The notes beneath the pieces were generated by a model, which saw only the letters and a list, made by a program, of their open reading frames with translations, was not told where the DNA came from and did not search any database. DNA of 27,402 bases, taken from contig JBFLXN010000013.1 in assembly GCA_040755715.1 (NCBI GenBank), positions 1 to 27,402 of the forward strand. Reading direction: 5' to 3'. Shown piece after piece: positions 10,031-16,970 of the stretch. Numbering within the stretch: position 1 is the first letter of the stretch; each line of letters begins with the position of its first letter. A program made the translations under genes and the position numbers. Origin of the DNA: JBFLXN01 sp040755715 [NCBI: Candidatus Edwardsbacteria bacterium] (GTDB taxonomy: Bacteria; Edwardsbacteria; AC1; JBFLXN01).

Positions 10031-10157
10031 AACAGCTTTGAAGAAACCACGGCGTCGATGGAAAATTAAGCCATTCACTCGGGTTAAAACGAGTAAGAAA
10101 ATCTATCACCGCCAACGCTTGAAAAATAAATGGCGAAAAATCCTAAGAGAAGAATAA
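10020..10157 (+). CDS. Tiny, highly basic protein (45 residues)
   Basis: The ORF encodes 45 residues, with Lys, Arg and His making up nearly half (KKPRRRWKIKPFTRVKTSKK, then YHRQRLKNKWRKILREE). The composition resembles small ribosome-associated or nucleic-acid-binding proteins, but I cannot match a named family. The non-repetitive coding-like sequence between two repeat blocks argues that it is real. Against that, the ATG lies inside AT-rich words and no Shine-Dalgarno site is visible. It lies upstream of ruvX on the same strand. Confidence 0.5.
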   Translation: MQNKTALKKPRRRWKIKPFTRVKTSKKIYHRQRLKNKWRKILREE

Positions 10158-10179
10158 CCTTGTAACACCAAACTAAGAT

Positions 10180-10316
10180 CAAAGATTAAAAATCAAATAT
10201 CAAATATACAAATCAAAAAAGTAAAAATTATCTTTTGTCTTTCCGTGTTCGCTAATTTGTTTTTAATTTTTATATTTTTGATTTGTGTTTTTGATTTTTG
10301 ATATTTGATTTTTGAT
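10180..10316. repeat. Large AT-rich palindrome before ruvX
   Basis: 10180-10228 pairs with 10264-10316; the inner 22 bases adjoining the loop (AATTTTTATATTTTTGATTT-type) match at about 20 of 22, then pairing continues as shifted ATTTTTGATATTTG words. It ends 15 bases before the ruvX ATG, which has no clear ribosome site. Confidence 0.85.
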
Positions 10317-10330
10317 ATTTCAATTCTGTT

Positions 10331-10750
10331 ATGGCACGAATATTAGCCTTAGACTTAGGTAGAAGAAGGGTAGGAGTGGCTATATCCGACTTTCTGAAGT
10401 GTACTGCTCAAGGATTATCTACCTTAGAAATAAGAGGGAAACGAGACCTTTTGAATAACCTCAAGAAATTAATGGCTGAATATGAAATAGAAGAAATCTT
10501 AGTTGGAATGCCATTTCCTTCAAATGGACAATTGAGTAAAAGAGGAGAAGAAATTTCTACTTTAGTAAATTGGCTGCAAAAACAGATTTCTGTGCCTTTT
10601 CGTTTCTGGGATGAAACATTTACCACCAAAATTGCTGAACAAATTTTACATGAAAGTGGTTTACATCTGAGAGGACGCAAAGGTGCCTTAGATAAAATTT
10701 CCGCTATTTTGATGTTGCAAGAATATCTGTCACAAAAAAATCAAAAGTAA
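10331..10750 (+). CDS. ruvX: Putative pre-16S rRNA nuclease / Holliday junction resolvase YqgF (RuvX)
   Basis: A 139-residue RNase H-fold protein of the YqgF/RuvX family, implicated in 16S rRNA 5' end maturation. Family blocks are ILALDLGRRRVGVAISD at residues 4-20 (first catalytic Asp), ILVGMPFPSNGQ, WDETFTT with the central acidic residue, and DKISAILMLQEYL with the last catalytic Asp. Length is normal. The last residues (QKNQK) are encoded inside the left arm of the next palindrome, so the C-terminus is repeat-derived. Confidence 0.93.
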   Translation: MARILALDLGRRRVGVAISDFLKCTAQGLSTLEIRGKRDLLNNLKKLMAEYEIEEILVGMPFPSNGQLSKRGEEISTLVNWLQKQISVPFRFWDETFTTKIAEQILHESGLHLRGRKGALDKISAILMLQEYLSQKNQK

Positions 10751-10847
10751 AAAGGCAAAACCAAAACTTAAAACTAGTAACCACTTATTGACTTAAAAAG
10801 TTTTGAATTTTGAGATGTGGTTTTACCTTTTGCGTTTTTACTTTTGA
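10741..10847. repeat. Imperfect palindrome between ruvX and hprK
   Basis: TCAAAAGTAAAAA (10741-10753) pairs perfectly with 10835-10847, and AAAACCA (10757-10763) with TGGTTTT (10818-10824); a further AAAACTTAAAAC/GTTTTGAATTTT pairing lies inside. The left arm covers the last codons and stop of ruvX. Confidence 0.85.
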
Positions 10848-10920
10848 CTTAATAGGTGAACCTTATATGTTAGCAACTTTTTTGGAGAAGAACTAAATAA
10901 AGAGGAAAGAAAATAATACT

Positions 10921-11895
10921 ATGGAAGAACGTTTCGTCACTGTGGAAGAGTTGTTAAAAGAACGGGGAGAAATCTTTGAACTTACTCTCCTAAGCGGAGA
11001 AGGTGGATTAAAAAAGAAAATAATTTCAATGGATATCAATCGCCCTGGACTTGCTTTGGCCGGTTACACCGGGTATTTCCTTTGGGAAAGAATTCAAATT
11101 ATCGGAGCCACTGAAACATCTTATCTTGAAACTCTTCCTCAAGAAAAAAGAAAAGAAGCGGTGAACAGAATCTTAACCTATGAATTGCCCTGCTTAATTG
11201 TTACCAAAGGTCTCAAACCAACAGTGGAATTAAAACGAGGAAGTGAAGAAAAAGATATTCCCCTTTTTACCACACCTCAAGATACTACACCTTTCATTCA
11301 CTCTCTTACTTCATACCTTGAACATAAGTTGGCTCCCCAAACAACAATGCACGGCACTTTAGTTGATGTCTATGGTGTTGGACTACTGTATACTGGAGAA
11401 AGTGGTATTGGCAAAAGTGAGTGTGCCCTGGATTTGGTTGTCCGAGGTCATCGTTTGGTAGCAGATGATGTCATAACTATCAAACGAAGGGGACAGGGAA
11501 TTTTGATTGGATACGGAAACGAATTACTCCTACACCATATGGAAATCAGGGGCATCGGAATTGTTGACTTAGTTAGTCTCTACGGAATTAGAGCAATTCG
11601 CATGCGGAAGAGAATTGAACTGGAAGTTCGCCTCAAAAGATGGAGCGATGAAGAAGACTACGACCGTCTAGGATTAGTTGAGCAACCAACTACTATTTTG
11701 GGAGTAGAAATTCCTTTGGTAACTGTTCCGGTTAACCCTGGGAAAAACATTAGTGTTATTTCTGAGGTAGTAGCGATGAATCATTTGCTAAAAATTTCCG
11801 GTTATCGCTCAGCCGAAGAATTTCACAAAAGACTGTTAGAATCAATGCAGAGACGATTTGAAGCCGTGCATTATTTGGAAGATGACCTAGAATAA
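10921..11895 (+). CDS. hprK: HPr kinase/phosphorylase
   Basis: A 324-residue HprK, which phosphorylates or dephosphorylates HPr at Ser46 to couple carbon status to regulation. The N-terminal regulatory domain covers about residues 1-130. The catalytic domain shows His144 in MHGTLVDVYGVG, the Walker A loop GESGIGKS (159-166), the Asp pair ADDV, and the family signature HHMEIRGIGIVDL, then PVNPGKNISVISEVVAMN. The length is typical. GAGGA at 10902-10906 is about 14 bases from ATG 10921, slightly far. The neighbours include a GH57 glucan enzyme, which fits carbon control, but no HPr or PTS gene is visible. In some phyla without PTS sugar transport, HprK still has a regulatory role; that is knowledge of the family, not seen here. 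Confidence 0.94.
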   Translation: MEERFVTVEELLKERGEIFELTLLSGEGGLKKKIISMDINRPGLALAGYTGYFLWERIQIIGATETSYLETLPQEKRKEAVNRILTYELPCLIVTKGLKPTVELKRGSEEKDIPLFTTPQDTTPFIHSLTSYLEHKLAPQTTMHGTLVDVYGVGLLYTGESGIGKSECALDLVVRGHRLVADDVITIKRRGQGILIGYGNELLLHHMEIRGIGIVDLVSLYGIRAIRMRKRIELEVRLKRWSDEEDYDRLGLVEQPTTILGVEIPLVTVPVNPGKNISVISEVVAMNHLLKISGYRSAEEFHKRLLESMQRRFEAVHYLEDDLE

Positions 11896-11915
11896 ACCTG
11901 AAGACATAGAAAAAT

Positions 11916-12039
11916 CGGAAATTTATAGAAACTGATAGAAATTTATTGAAATTTAATACAGAAATTCGTTGAAACTTGTTAAAATTCATTGGAATTTATC
12001 CGGTTCCTATAAATTTCTATTTATTTCTATCAATTTCCG
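11916..12039. repeat. Imperfect palindrome between hprK and the GH57 gene
   Basis: The 33-base arm 11916-11948 (CGGAAATTTATAGAAA...) matches the reverse complement of 12007-12039 at 28 of 33 positions. Loop and flanks are built of the same GAAATTTATTG word. The right flank ends at the GH57 ATG (12056), with no separate ribosome site visible. Confidence 0.88.
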
Positions 12040-12055
12040 CAAATTTCTATAAAAT

Positions 12056-14209
12056 ATGAAGACCATCAATTTCCTTTTTGGGGTTCATAATCACCAACCA
12101 ATTGGCAATTTTGATTATGTCTTTGAACAAGCCTACCAGAAGGCTTATCTCCCTTTCCTGAAGGAATTGGAAAGACATCCGAAAGTCAAGGTAACTTTCC
12201 ATTATAGTGGCTGTCTCTGGGAATGGCTGGATAGGTTTCATCCAGATTTTTTCTCACCTATTCAGCGCTTATTAGAAATCGGACAGATTGAACTCATCGG
12301 GGGGGGATTTTATGAACCGATTTTGCCGGTTATCCCCGAGATAGACCGTCAAGGACAGATTAAAATGATGAATGATTTTCTGAAAAGAAAATTTGATATC
12401 AGACCAAAGGGATTCTGGTTAGCTGAAAGAGTTTGGGAGCCACATTTGCCTTTTTCTATTGTTAAAGGAGGACTTGAATATACCGCTGTAGATGATTGGC
12501 ATTTTAAATCAGTAGGATTAGAAGAAAAAAATTTATTTGGTTACTATCTCACAGAAGAAGAAGGAGAGACATTAAAAATTTTTCCTATCAGCCAGAAATT
12601 GCGCTATTTAGTTCCATTTCACCGAGTAGAAGAAACAATAGATTTTTTCCGCCAGTGGGCTACCGAAGATGGAGAAAGGGCCGCCATTTTGGCTGATGAT
12701 GGGGAGAAATTCGGTATCTGGCCAGGAACTTATGAACATTGTTATCAAAAGGGATGGCTTTCTTCATTCTTTACCGTCTTAGAACAAAATAGTAATTGGC
12801 TGGAAGTTTTGACTTTTAGCGAATATGCCAAACGCTATTCACCCCTGGGTCGTATATATCTCCCGACAACTTCGTATGCAGAAATGGGAGAATGGGCACT
12901 TCCTCCAGCCGCCCATCAATACTACGAGGAATTAGTCCTCCGTCTAAAGGATGAAAATGCTTACGAGCGTTACGGACCATTTGTTAAGGGTGGGTTCTGG
13001 CGAAACTTCTTAGCCAAGTATCCAGAGGCAAATCATCTTCACAAGCGAATGCTTCAAGTCAGTCAAAGATTGGCTTCCCAGACTTTTGCCCGTCCAATTG
13101 CTTCGCTTTCAGACACGCCAGCCAGGGACGAAAAAGCTAAAATAGAGTTATTGCGAAGTCAGTGTAATTGTGCTTATTGGCATGGTGTCTTTGGTGGACT
13201 GTATTTACCACATCTGCGTTCGGCCATTTACCAGCACCTAATTACTGCCGAAAAAATCCTTGACCAGTTGAGACCCTCAACCGAGTCCTTTTGGATTGAA
13301 AGTAAAGTAGATGATTTTAATGGTGACGGAGAAGAGGAAATTATTATTGAGACCAAAACAATCAAAGCGATTTTTTCACCTGCCCAAGGAGGTAATTTGA
13401 TTGAATTAGACTACAAGCCAACAGCACAAAATTTACTTGACACTTTAACTAGGCGGAAAGAGAGTTATCATAAAAAAATTCTCCAATCAGCGATTAAAGA
13501 AAGTAGGGGCGTTAAATTTAACGCTCCTACCGGTGAAAAAAGCATCCATGAGATGGTTTTAAGTAAAGAGGAAGGGTTAGAAAAATTTCTTCAATATGAT
13601 TGGTATCAACGGGTTTCTTTAATAGACCATTTCTTCGGGGAAGGAACTACCTTAGAAGACTTCAGCCACTGTCAGTATCCGGAACAAGGTGATTTTGTCA
13701 ATCAAAGATATGATACTGAAATCATGAAGAGTTCAGAGGAATTACAACTAAATTTACTCAGAAAGGGGAACATCTGGTCTAAAGAAAAGAGACTGCCTTT
13801 GCAGGTGGAAAAGAAAATCAAATTTTCAAAAGGGCAACCTATTTTTACTGTGAATTATGCTGTGACTAATTTGAATGAGGAGCTTGTGGCTCTCTGGTTC
13901 GGGGTAGAGTTTAACTATGCTTTTTCGGGAGAAGGAGAACAAAAAAATCAGTTTAGTAGTGAGGAGAAAATTTCTGAAGTGCATCTTAAATTGGAAAATT
14001 TGGTTTTCTCTCTTTTTCTAGAAAAAGAAGCAAATCTCTGGAGATTTCCTATTGAGACTATTTCTCAATCAGAAGCAGGATTTGAAAGAATCTATCAGAG
14101 TAGCGTCTTTTGCTTTCACTGGAAATTCTCACTTGAACCACAGGAGACTTGGGATGTGGCCTTGAAACAGGAAATCTCTCATATTTCCAACTTCCTGCTT
14201 CCCACTTGA
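12056..14209 (+). CDS. GH57 4-alpha-glucanotransferase / alpha-amylase
   Basis: A 717-residue glycoside hydrolase family 57 enzyme acting on alpha-1,4-glucans. Opening GVHNHQPIGNFDYVFEQAY is the first GH57 conserved region. The nucleophile is Glu124 in FWLAERVWEP and the acid/base Asp214 lies in ADDGEKFG, equivalent to E123/D214 of the Thermococcus litoralis enzyme. The C-terminal half matches the DUF1925/DUF1926 beta domains (SIHEMV, YDWYQRVSLIDHF). Whether transfer or hydrolysis dominates cannot be told. There is no signal peptide, so it is probably cytoplasmic, working on storage glucan. Residues 483-492 (SRGVKFNAPT) are encoded by a nearly perfect palindrome (13503-13530) that looks like an in-frame insertion next to the conserved SIHEMV block. 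Confidence 0.92.
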   Translation: MKTINFLFGVHNHQPIGNFDYVFEQAYQKAYLPFLKELERHPKVKVTFHYSGCLWEWLDRFHPDFFSPIQRLLEIGQIELIGGGFYEPILPVIPEIDRQGQIKMMNDFLKRKFDIRPKGFWLAERVWEPHLPFSIVKGGLEYTAVDDWHFKSVGLEEKNLFGYYLTEEEGETLKIFPISQKLRYLVPFHRVEETIDFFRQWATEDGERAAILADDGEKFGIWPGTYEHCYQKGWLSSFFTVLEQNSNWLEVLTFSEYAKRYSPLGRIYLPTTSYAEMGEWALPPAAHQYYEELVLRLKDENAYERYGPFVKGGFWRNFLAKYPEANHLHKRMLQVSQRLASQTFARPIASLSDTPARDEKAKIELLRSQCNCAYWHGVFGGLYLPHLRSAIYQHLITAEKILDQLRPSTESFWIESKVDDFNGDGEEEIIIETKTIKAIFSPAQGGNLIELDYKPTAQNLLDTLTRRKESYHKKILQSAIKESRGVKFNAPTGEKSIHEMVLSKEEGLEKFLQYDWYQRVSLIDHFFGEGTTLEDFSHCQYPEQGDFVNQRYDTEIMKSSEELQLNLLRKGNIWSKEKRLPLQVEKKIKFSKGQPIFTVNYAVTNLNEELVALWFGVEFNYAFSGEGEQKNQFSSEEKISEVHLKLENLVFSLFLEKEANLWRFPIETISQSEAGFERIYQSSVFCFHWKFSLEPQETWDVALKQEISHISNFLLPT
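13503..13530. repeat. In-frame 28-base palindrome inside the GH57 gene
   Basis: GTAGGGGCGTTAAA followed by TTTAACGCTCCTAC is a reverse complement with one mismatch and no loop. It encodes RGVKFNAPT without disturbing the frame. Confidence 0.9.
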
Positions 14210-14224
14210 GTCTTTTCTGTGTTC

Positions 14225-14244
14225 TCCGCCACAAACACGGCGGA
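14225..14244. repeat. Small hairpin before the UDG gene
   Basis: TCCGCC and GGCGGA close an 8-base loop between the GH57 stop and the UDG start. There is no T-run, so it is not a convincing terminator. If the UDG gene starts at GTG 14219, it would be coding. Confidence 0.6.
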
Positions 14245-14269
14245 TAGGTCTGTGGTTGAGAAACTAAAA

Positions 14270-15013
14270 ATGTTTGTTGAGAAGGATTTTCTTCAATTAG
14301 CAAAACGGTATTTACAGCAAAGAATAGAATTAGGGGAAAGAGAAATCTTTGCGGTGGACCTTATCCAATTCCCTTCCAACCCCACCCTTAATCCTTCCCC
14401 TCGAGGGGAGAGTGAGGGAGGGGTTAGGAGGGAGAAAGGGAAAGGTGGAGAAGGTAGTAAACTGCAAGCCCTCTACGAATCAATTAGAGATTGTCAGAGA
14501 TGTTTGCTTTCCAAAACGCGCACTAATCTTGTTTTTGGTGTCGGCAATCCGAAGGCATCTTTGGTCTTCATCGGTGAAGCCCCGGGAAGAGAGGAGGATC
14601 TTCAGGGAGAGCCCTTTGTTGGAGCCGCTGGGCAATTGTTAACTAAAATCATTGAGGCGATTGAATTTAAAAGAAGTGAAGTCTATATTACTAATGTGAT
14701 TAAATGCAGACCACCGGAAAATAGAAATCCTCTGTTGGAAGAAATTGCCAACTGCGAGCCATATCTCATTCAACAGCTTAGTATCATTAAACCCAAAATT
14801 ATTTGTGCTCTCGGAACTTTTGCGGCTCAAACTTTGCTGAAAACGACTATCCCCATTTCCCTTCTCCGAGGGAAAATTCACTATTATCAAAGTATCAAAG
14901 TCATTCCTACTTATCATCCAGCAGCACTTTTACGAAACCCCGGCTGGAAACGACAAGTCTGGGAGGATATGAAACTAATCAAAGAAGAGTTCTCCACAGA
15001 ATATAATGGATAG
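14270..15013 (+). CDS. Family 4 uracil-DNA glycosylase
   Basis: A 247-residue iron-sulfur uracil-DNA glycosylase that removes uracil from DNA in base-excision repair. Motif 1 is VFIGEAPGREEDLQGEPFVG, and the closing motif is PTYHPAALLRNPGWK. The [4Fe-4S] ligands are CQRC, then CRPPENRNP and a Cys 16 residues further (ANC). The N-terminal helix region is joined to the core by a Pro/Gly/Arg-rich linker (residues about 34-60) encoded by a palindrome centred on CCCCTCGAGGGG (14397-14408). This linker is not part of the family core. ATG 14270 is preferred; GTG 14219 in the same frame would add 17 residues. The gene is followed by repeats and a broken IVP gene. Confidence 0.92.
   Translation: MFVEKDFLQLAKRYLQQRIELGEREIFAVDLIQFPSNPTLNPSPRGESEGGVRREKGKGGEGSKLQALYESIRDCQRCLLSKTRTNLVFGVGNPKASLVFIGEAPGREEDLQGEPFVGAAGQLLTKIIEAIEFKRSEVYITNVIKCRPPENRNPLLEEIANCEPYLIQQLSIIKPKIICALGTFAAQTLLKTTIPISLLRGKIHYYQSIKVIPTYHPAALLRNPGWKRQVWEDMKLIKEEFSTEYNG
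14371..14432. repeat. In-frame palindrome inside the UDG gene
   Basis: Arms 14371-14400 and 14405-14432 flank TCGA. The perfect core is CCCCTCGAGGGG and the outer parts (CCAACCCCACCC against GGGAGGGGTTAGG) pair with some mismatches. The frame stays open through it. Confidence 0.85.
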
Positions 15014-15029
15014 ATAAAATTCAGTGTAA

Positions 15030-15052
15030 AATTATCAGTGCAAAATTAGCAA
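15030..15052. repeat. Left arm of inverted repeat around the broken IVP gene
   Basis: AAAATTAGCAA (15042-15052) is a perfect reverse complement of 15341-15351. Pairing continues outward, imperfectly, to about 15030 and 15363. The arms enclose the IVP remnant at 15059-15326. Confidence 0.7.
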
Positions 15053-15058
15053 CTACCA

Positions 15059-15326
15059 ATGAATACAGAGGTGGAGAAAAAAACAGGCAGCGATCTAGCG
15101 GAGCGTTTGCTTGATTTTGCCGTAAGCATGATCAAGCTGGTCAATGCTTTACCCAAGACAGTCGTTGGCAAACACATCAGGGGACAACTCTTACGATCAG
15201 GAACTTCTCCGGGGGTCCAATTATGAATTGGTTAGCCCTGAACATGTTAATCCCCTCATTTCAGAATGTGAAGAATTATGTGCCATCATCACAAAGAGCA
15301 TCATTACCGTGAAAGAAAAGGAGTAG
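15059..15326 (+). pseudogene. Broken four-helix-bundle S23/IVP gene (copy 2)
   Basis: ATG 15059 opens a frame that begins as a member of the second IVP subfamily (DLAERLLDFAVSMIKLVNAL, then GKHIRGQLLRSGTSPG) and stops at TGA 15224-15226. The C-terminal part resumes immediately in another frame as SNYELVSPEHVNPLISECEE and CAIITKSIITVKEKE, ending at TAG 15324-15326. Intact members have several dozen extra residues between the SGTSPGANYE block and the C-terminal helix, so an internal deletion has removed the middle helices and shifted the frame. It lies between inverted arms, like the other two IVP genes in this window. It is unlikely to make a folded bundle. Confidence 0.85.
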
Positions 15327-15340
15327 TTTTGCAATGCTAA

Positions 15341-15363
15341 TTGCTAATTTTGAATTGCTAATT
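15341..15363. repeat. Right arm of inverted repeat around the broken IVP gene
   Basis: TTGCTAATTTT (15341-15351) with further TTGCTAATTG words on both sides pairs with 15030-15052. A small separate hairpin AATTGTT/AACAATT follows at 15383-15403. Confidence 0.7.
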
Positions 15364-15430
15364 GATGATTTTGTTGATAGAATAATTGTTTACTGAGAAC
15401 AATTTGTGCTGAGCCATTCGGAGGAACATT

Positions 15431-16804
15431 ATGCCTGAAGTTATTACTACTTCCCGCCGAACTAACGGCGGGTCTGCGACAATAGAGCGTGTTCTACCGC
15501 AATCAGTTGAAGCAGAAAGAGCGGTTTTGGGTGCGATGCTTTTGGAAAAAGAAGCTATTGGTAAAGCGGTGGAGGTCTTAGGTGAAGAGGATGTCTTTCA
15601 TCTTCGCCAGCATAGCAAGATTTATAAGGTAATTCTGTCTTTATACGAAAGAGACGAAGCAGTAGATTTGGTTACTACCACTGAAGAACTTCGAAGAAGA
15701 AAGGAAATTGAAGAAATAGGCGGTCCGGTCTATCTCACTACTTTATTGGAATCAGTGGCGACGGCGGCAAATGTAGAATATTATGCTAAAATTGTTTTAG
15801 AAAAAGCGATTTTGCGGCGATTAATACAGGTGGCTACTCAAATTGTCTCACTAGGATATAATGGTTCACAAAATGCCGAAGAATTATTGGACCAAGCTGA
15901 ACAAATGATTTTTGACATCGGCGAGCGCCGACTGCGACAGGGACTGATTTCCATTAAAACACTCCTACATCATACCTTTGAAATCATTACTGAGCTTTAT
16001 GAACACAAGAGGAAAATCACTGGGGTAGAATCTGGATTCATAGACTTGGATAAAATGACGGCTGGGTTTCAGAAGGGGGATTTAATTGTTATTGCTGGCA
16101 GGCCATCAATGGGTAAGACAAGCTTAGCCTTAAATATGGTGGATTTTATTGCCACAGAAAAAGGCATTTCTACTGCTATTTTTAGTTTGGAAATGTCAAA
16201 GGAACAGTTGGTCCAGAGATTGCTTTGTTCAAAGGCAAAGGTAAGTAGTTATGCTTTGCGGACAGGATTTTTGCAAGAGACACAGTGGGGTCATTTAACT
16301 GCCGTGGCTGGAGTTCTGGCAGAGAATCCAATTTATATTGACGACAGTTCTACTCTTTCAGCCTTAGAAATCAGAGCAAAAGCGAGAAGATTAAAAACAG
16401 AGACTGATTTGGGTTTGGTTATTGTGGACTATCTTCAGCTAATGAGAGGTCCAGAAAAAGCTGAAAATCGACAGCAAGAAATTGCTGAAATCGCCAGAGG
16501 ACTTAAGGGGTTAGCTAAAGAACTAAATGTACCAGTAATTGCTGTAAGTCAACTCTCTCGAGGACCAGAACGAAGAGAAGACCGACGTCCTGTGCTGGCA
16601 GATTTACGAGAATCCGGAGCCATTGAACAGGATGCTGATATGGTGATTTTTATTTATCGGGATGAACAGTATCATCCAGAGACCTCTGACCAAAAGGGAA
16701 TTGCCGAAATAAATGTTGCTAAACAGAGAAGCGGCCCCACTGGTGTTATAAAATTAGCATTTATCAAAGAATATATGCGATTTGAAAACCTTATTGAAAT
16801 GTAA
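15431..16804 (+). CDS. dnaB: Replicative DNA helicase DnaB
   Basis: A 457-residue hexameric replicative helicase. The N-terminal domain begins with VLPQSVEAERAVLGAMLLE. The RecA-like C-terminal domain has Walker A GRPSMGKTS (from residue 223), SLEMSKEQLVQRLL, Walker B LVIVDYLQLM, and motif SQLSRGPERR...LADLRESGAIEQDADMV, ending with KQRSGPTGVIKLAFIKEY. Full length, no intein. ATG 15431 has GGAGGA at 15419-15424. Residues about 8-15 (SRRTNGGS) are encoded by a hairpin CCCGCCG/CGGCGGG (15453-15472) in the disordered N-terminus, which may also fold in the mRNA just after the start codon. Confidence 0.95.
   Translation: MPEVITTSRRTNGGSATIERVLPQSVEAERAVLGAMLLEKEAIGKAVEVLGEEDVFHLRQHSKIYKVILSLYERDEAVDLVTTTEELRRRKEIEEIGGPVYLTTLLESVATAANVEYYAKIVLEKAILRRLIQVATQIVSLGYNGSQNAEELLDQAEQMIFDIGERRLRQGLISIKTLLHHTFEIITELYEHKRKITGVESGFIDLDKMTAGFQKGDLIVIAGRPSMGKTSLALNMVDFIATEKGISTAIFSLEMSKEQLVQRLLCSKAKVSSYALRTGFLQETQWGHLTAVAGVLAENPIYIDDSSTLSALEIRAKARRLKTETDLGLVIVDYLQLMRGPEKAENRQQEIAEIARGLKGLAKELNVPVIAVSQLSRGPERREDRRPVLADLRESGAIEQDADMVIFIYRDEQYHPETSDQKGIAEINVAKQRSGPTGVIKLAFIKEYMRFENLIEM
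15453..15472. repeat. In-frame GC hairpin in the 5' end of dnaB
   Basis: CCCGCCG, a 6-base loop and CGGCGGG, located 22 bases after the A of the start codon. The same CCCGCC...GGCGGG motif appears at 16839-16873. Confidence 0.85.
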
Positions 16805-16805
16805 T

Positions 16806-16967
16806 CTAAAAATCAAAAATCAAATATATCACCCCGCACCCCGCCTATGGCGGGGGATCCCGCTGTGGCGGGACAAACCAAAAATGTAAAAATTATTTTG
16901 TTCCTCCCTTTGATTTTTGCGTTTTTGATATGTGTTTTTGATTTTTCATATTTTATTTTTAATTTTG
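16806..16967. repeat. AT-rich inverted words enclosing two GC hairpins, dnaB-mlaE gap
   Basis: CTAAAAATCAAAAATCAAAT words after dnaB face inverted TTTTTGATATGTGTTTTTG words before mlaE. Between them are two perfect hairpins: 16839-16855 (CCCCGCC, TAT, GGCGGGG) and 16858-16873 (TCCCGC, TGTG, GCGGGA). No T-run directly follows the hairpins. The mlaE ATG sits at the end of the AT words without a ribosome site. Confidence 0.8.
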
Positions 16968-16970
16968 ATT

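Noticed and set aside
14349-14642. Second forward frame within the UDG gene
   Set aside because: It is an alternate frame over the palindrome and motif region; the UDG frame carries all family motifs.
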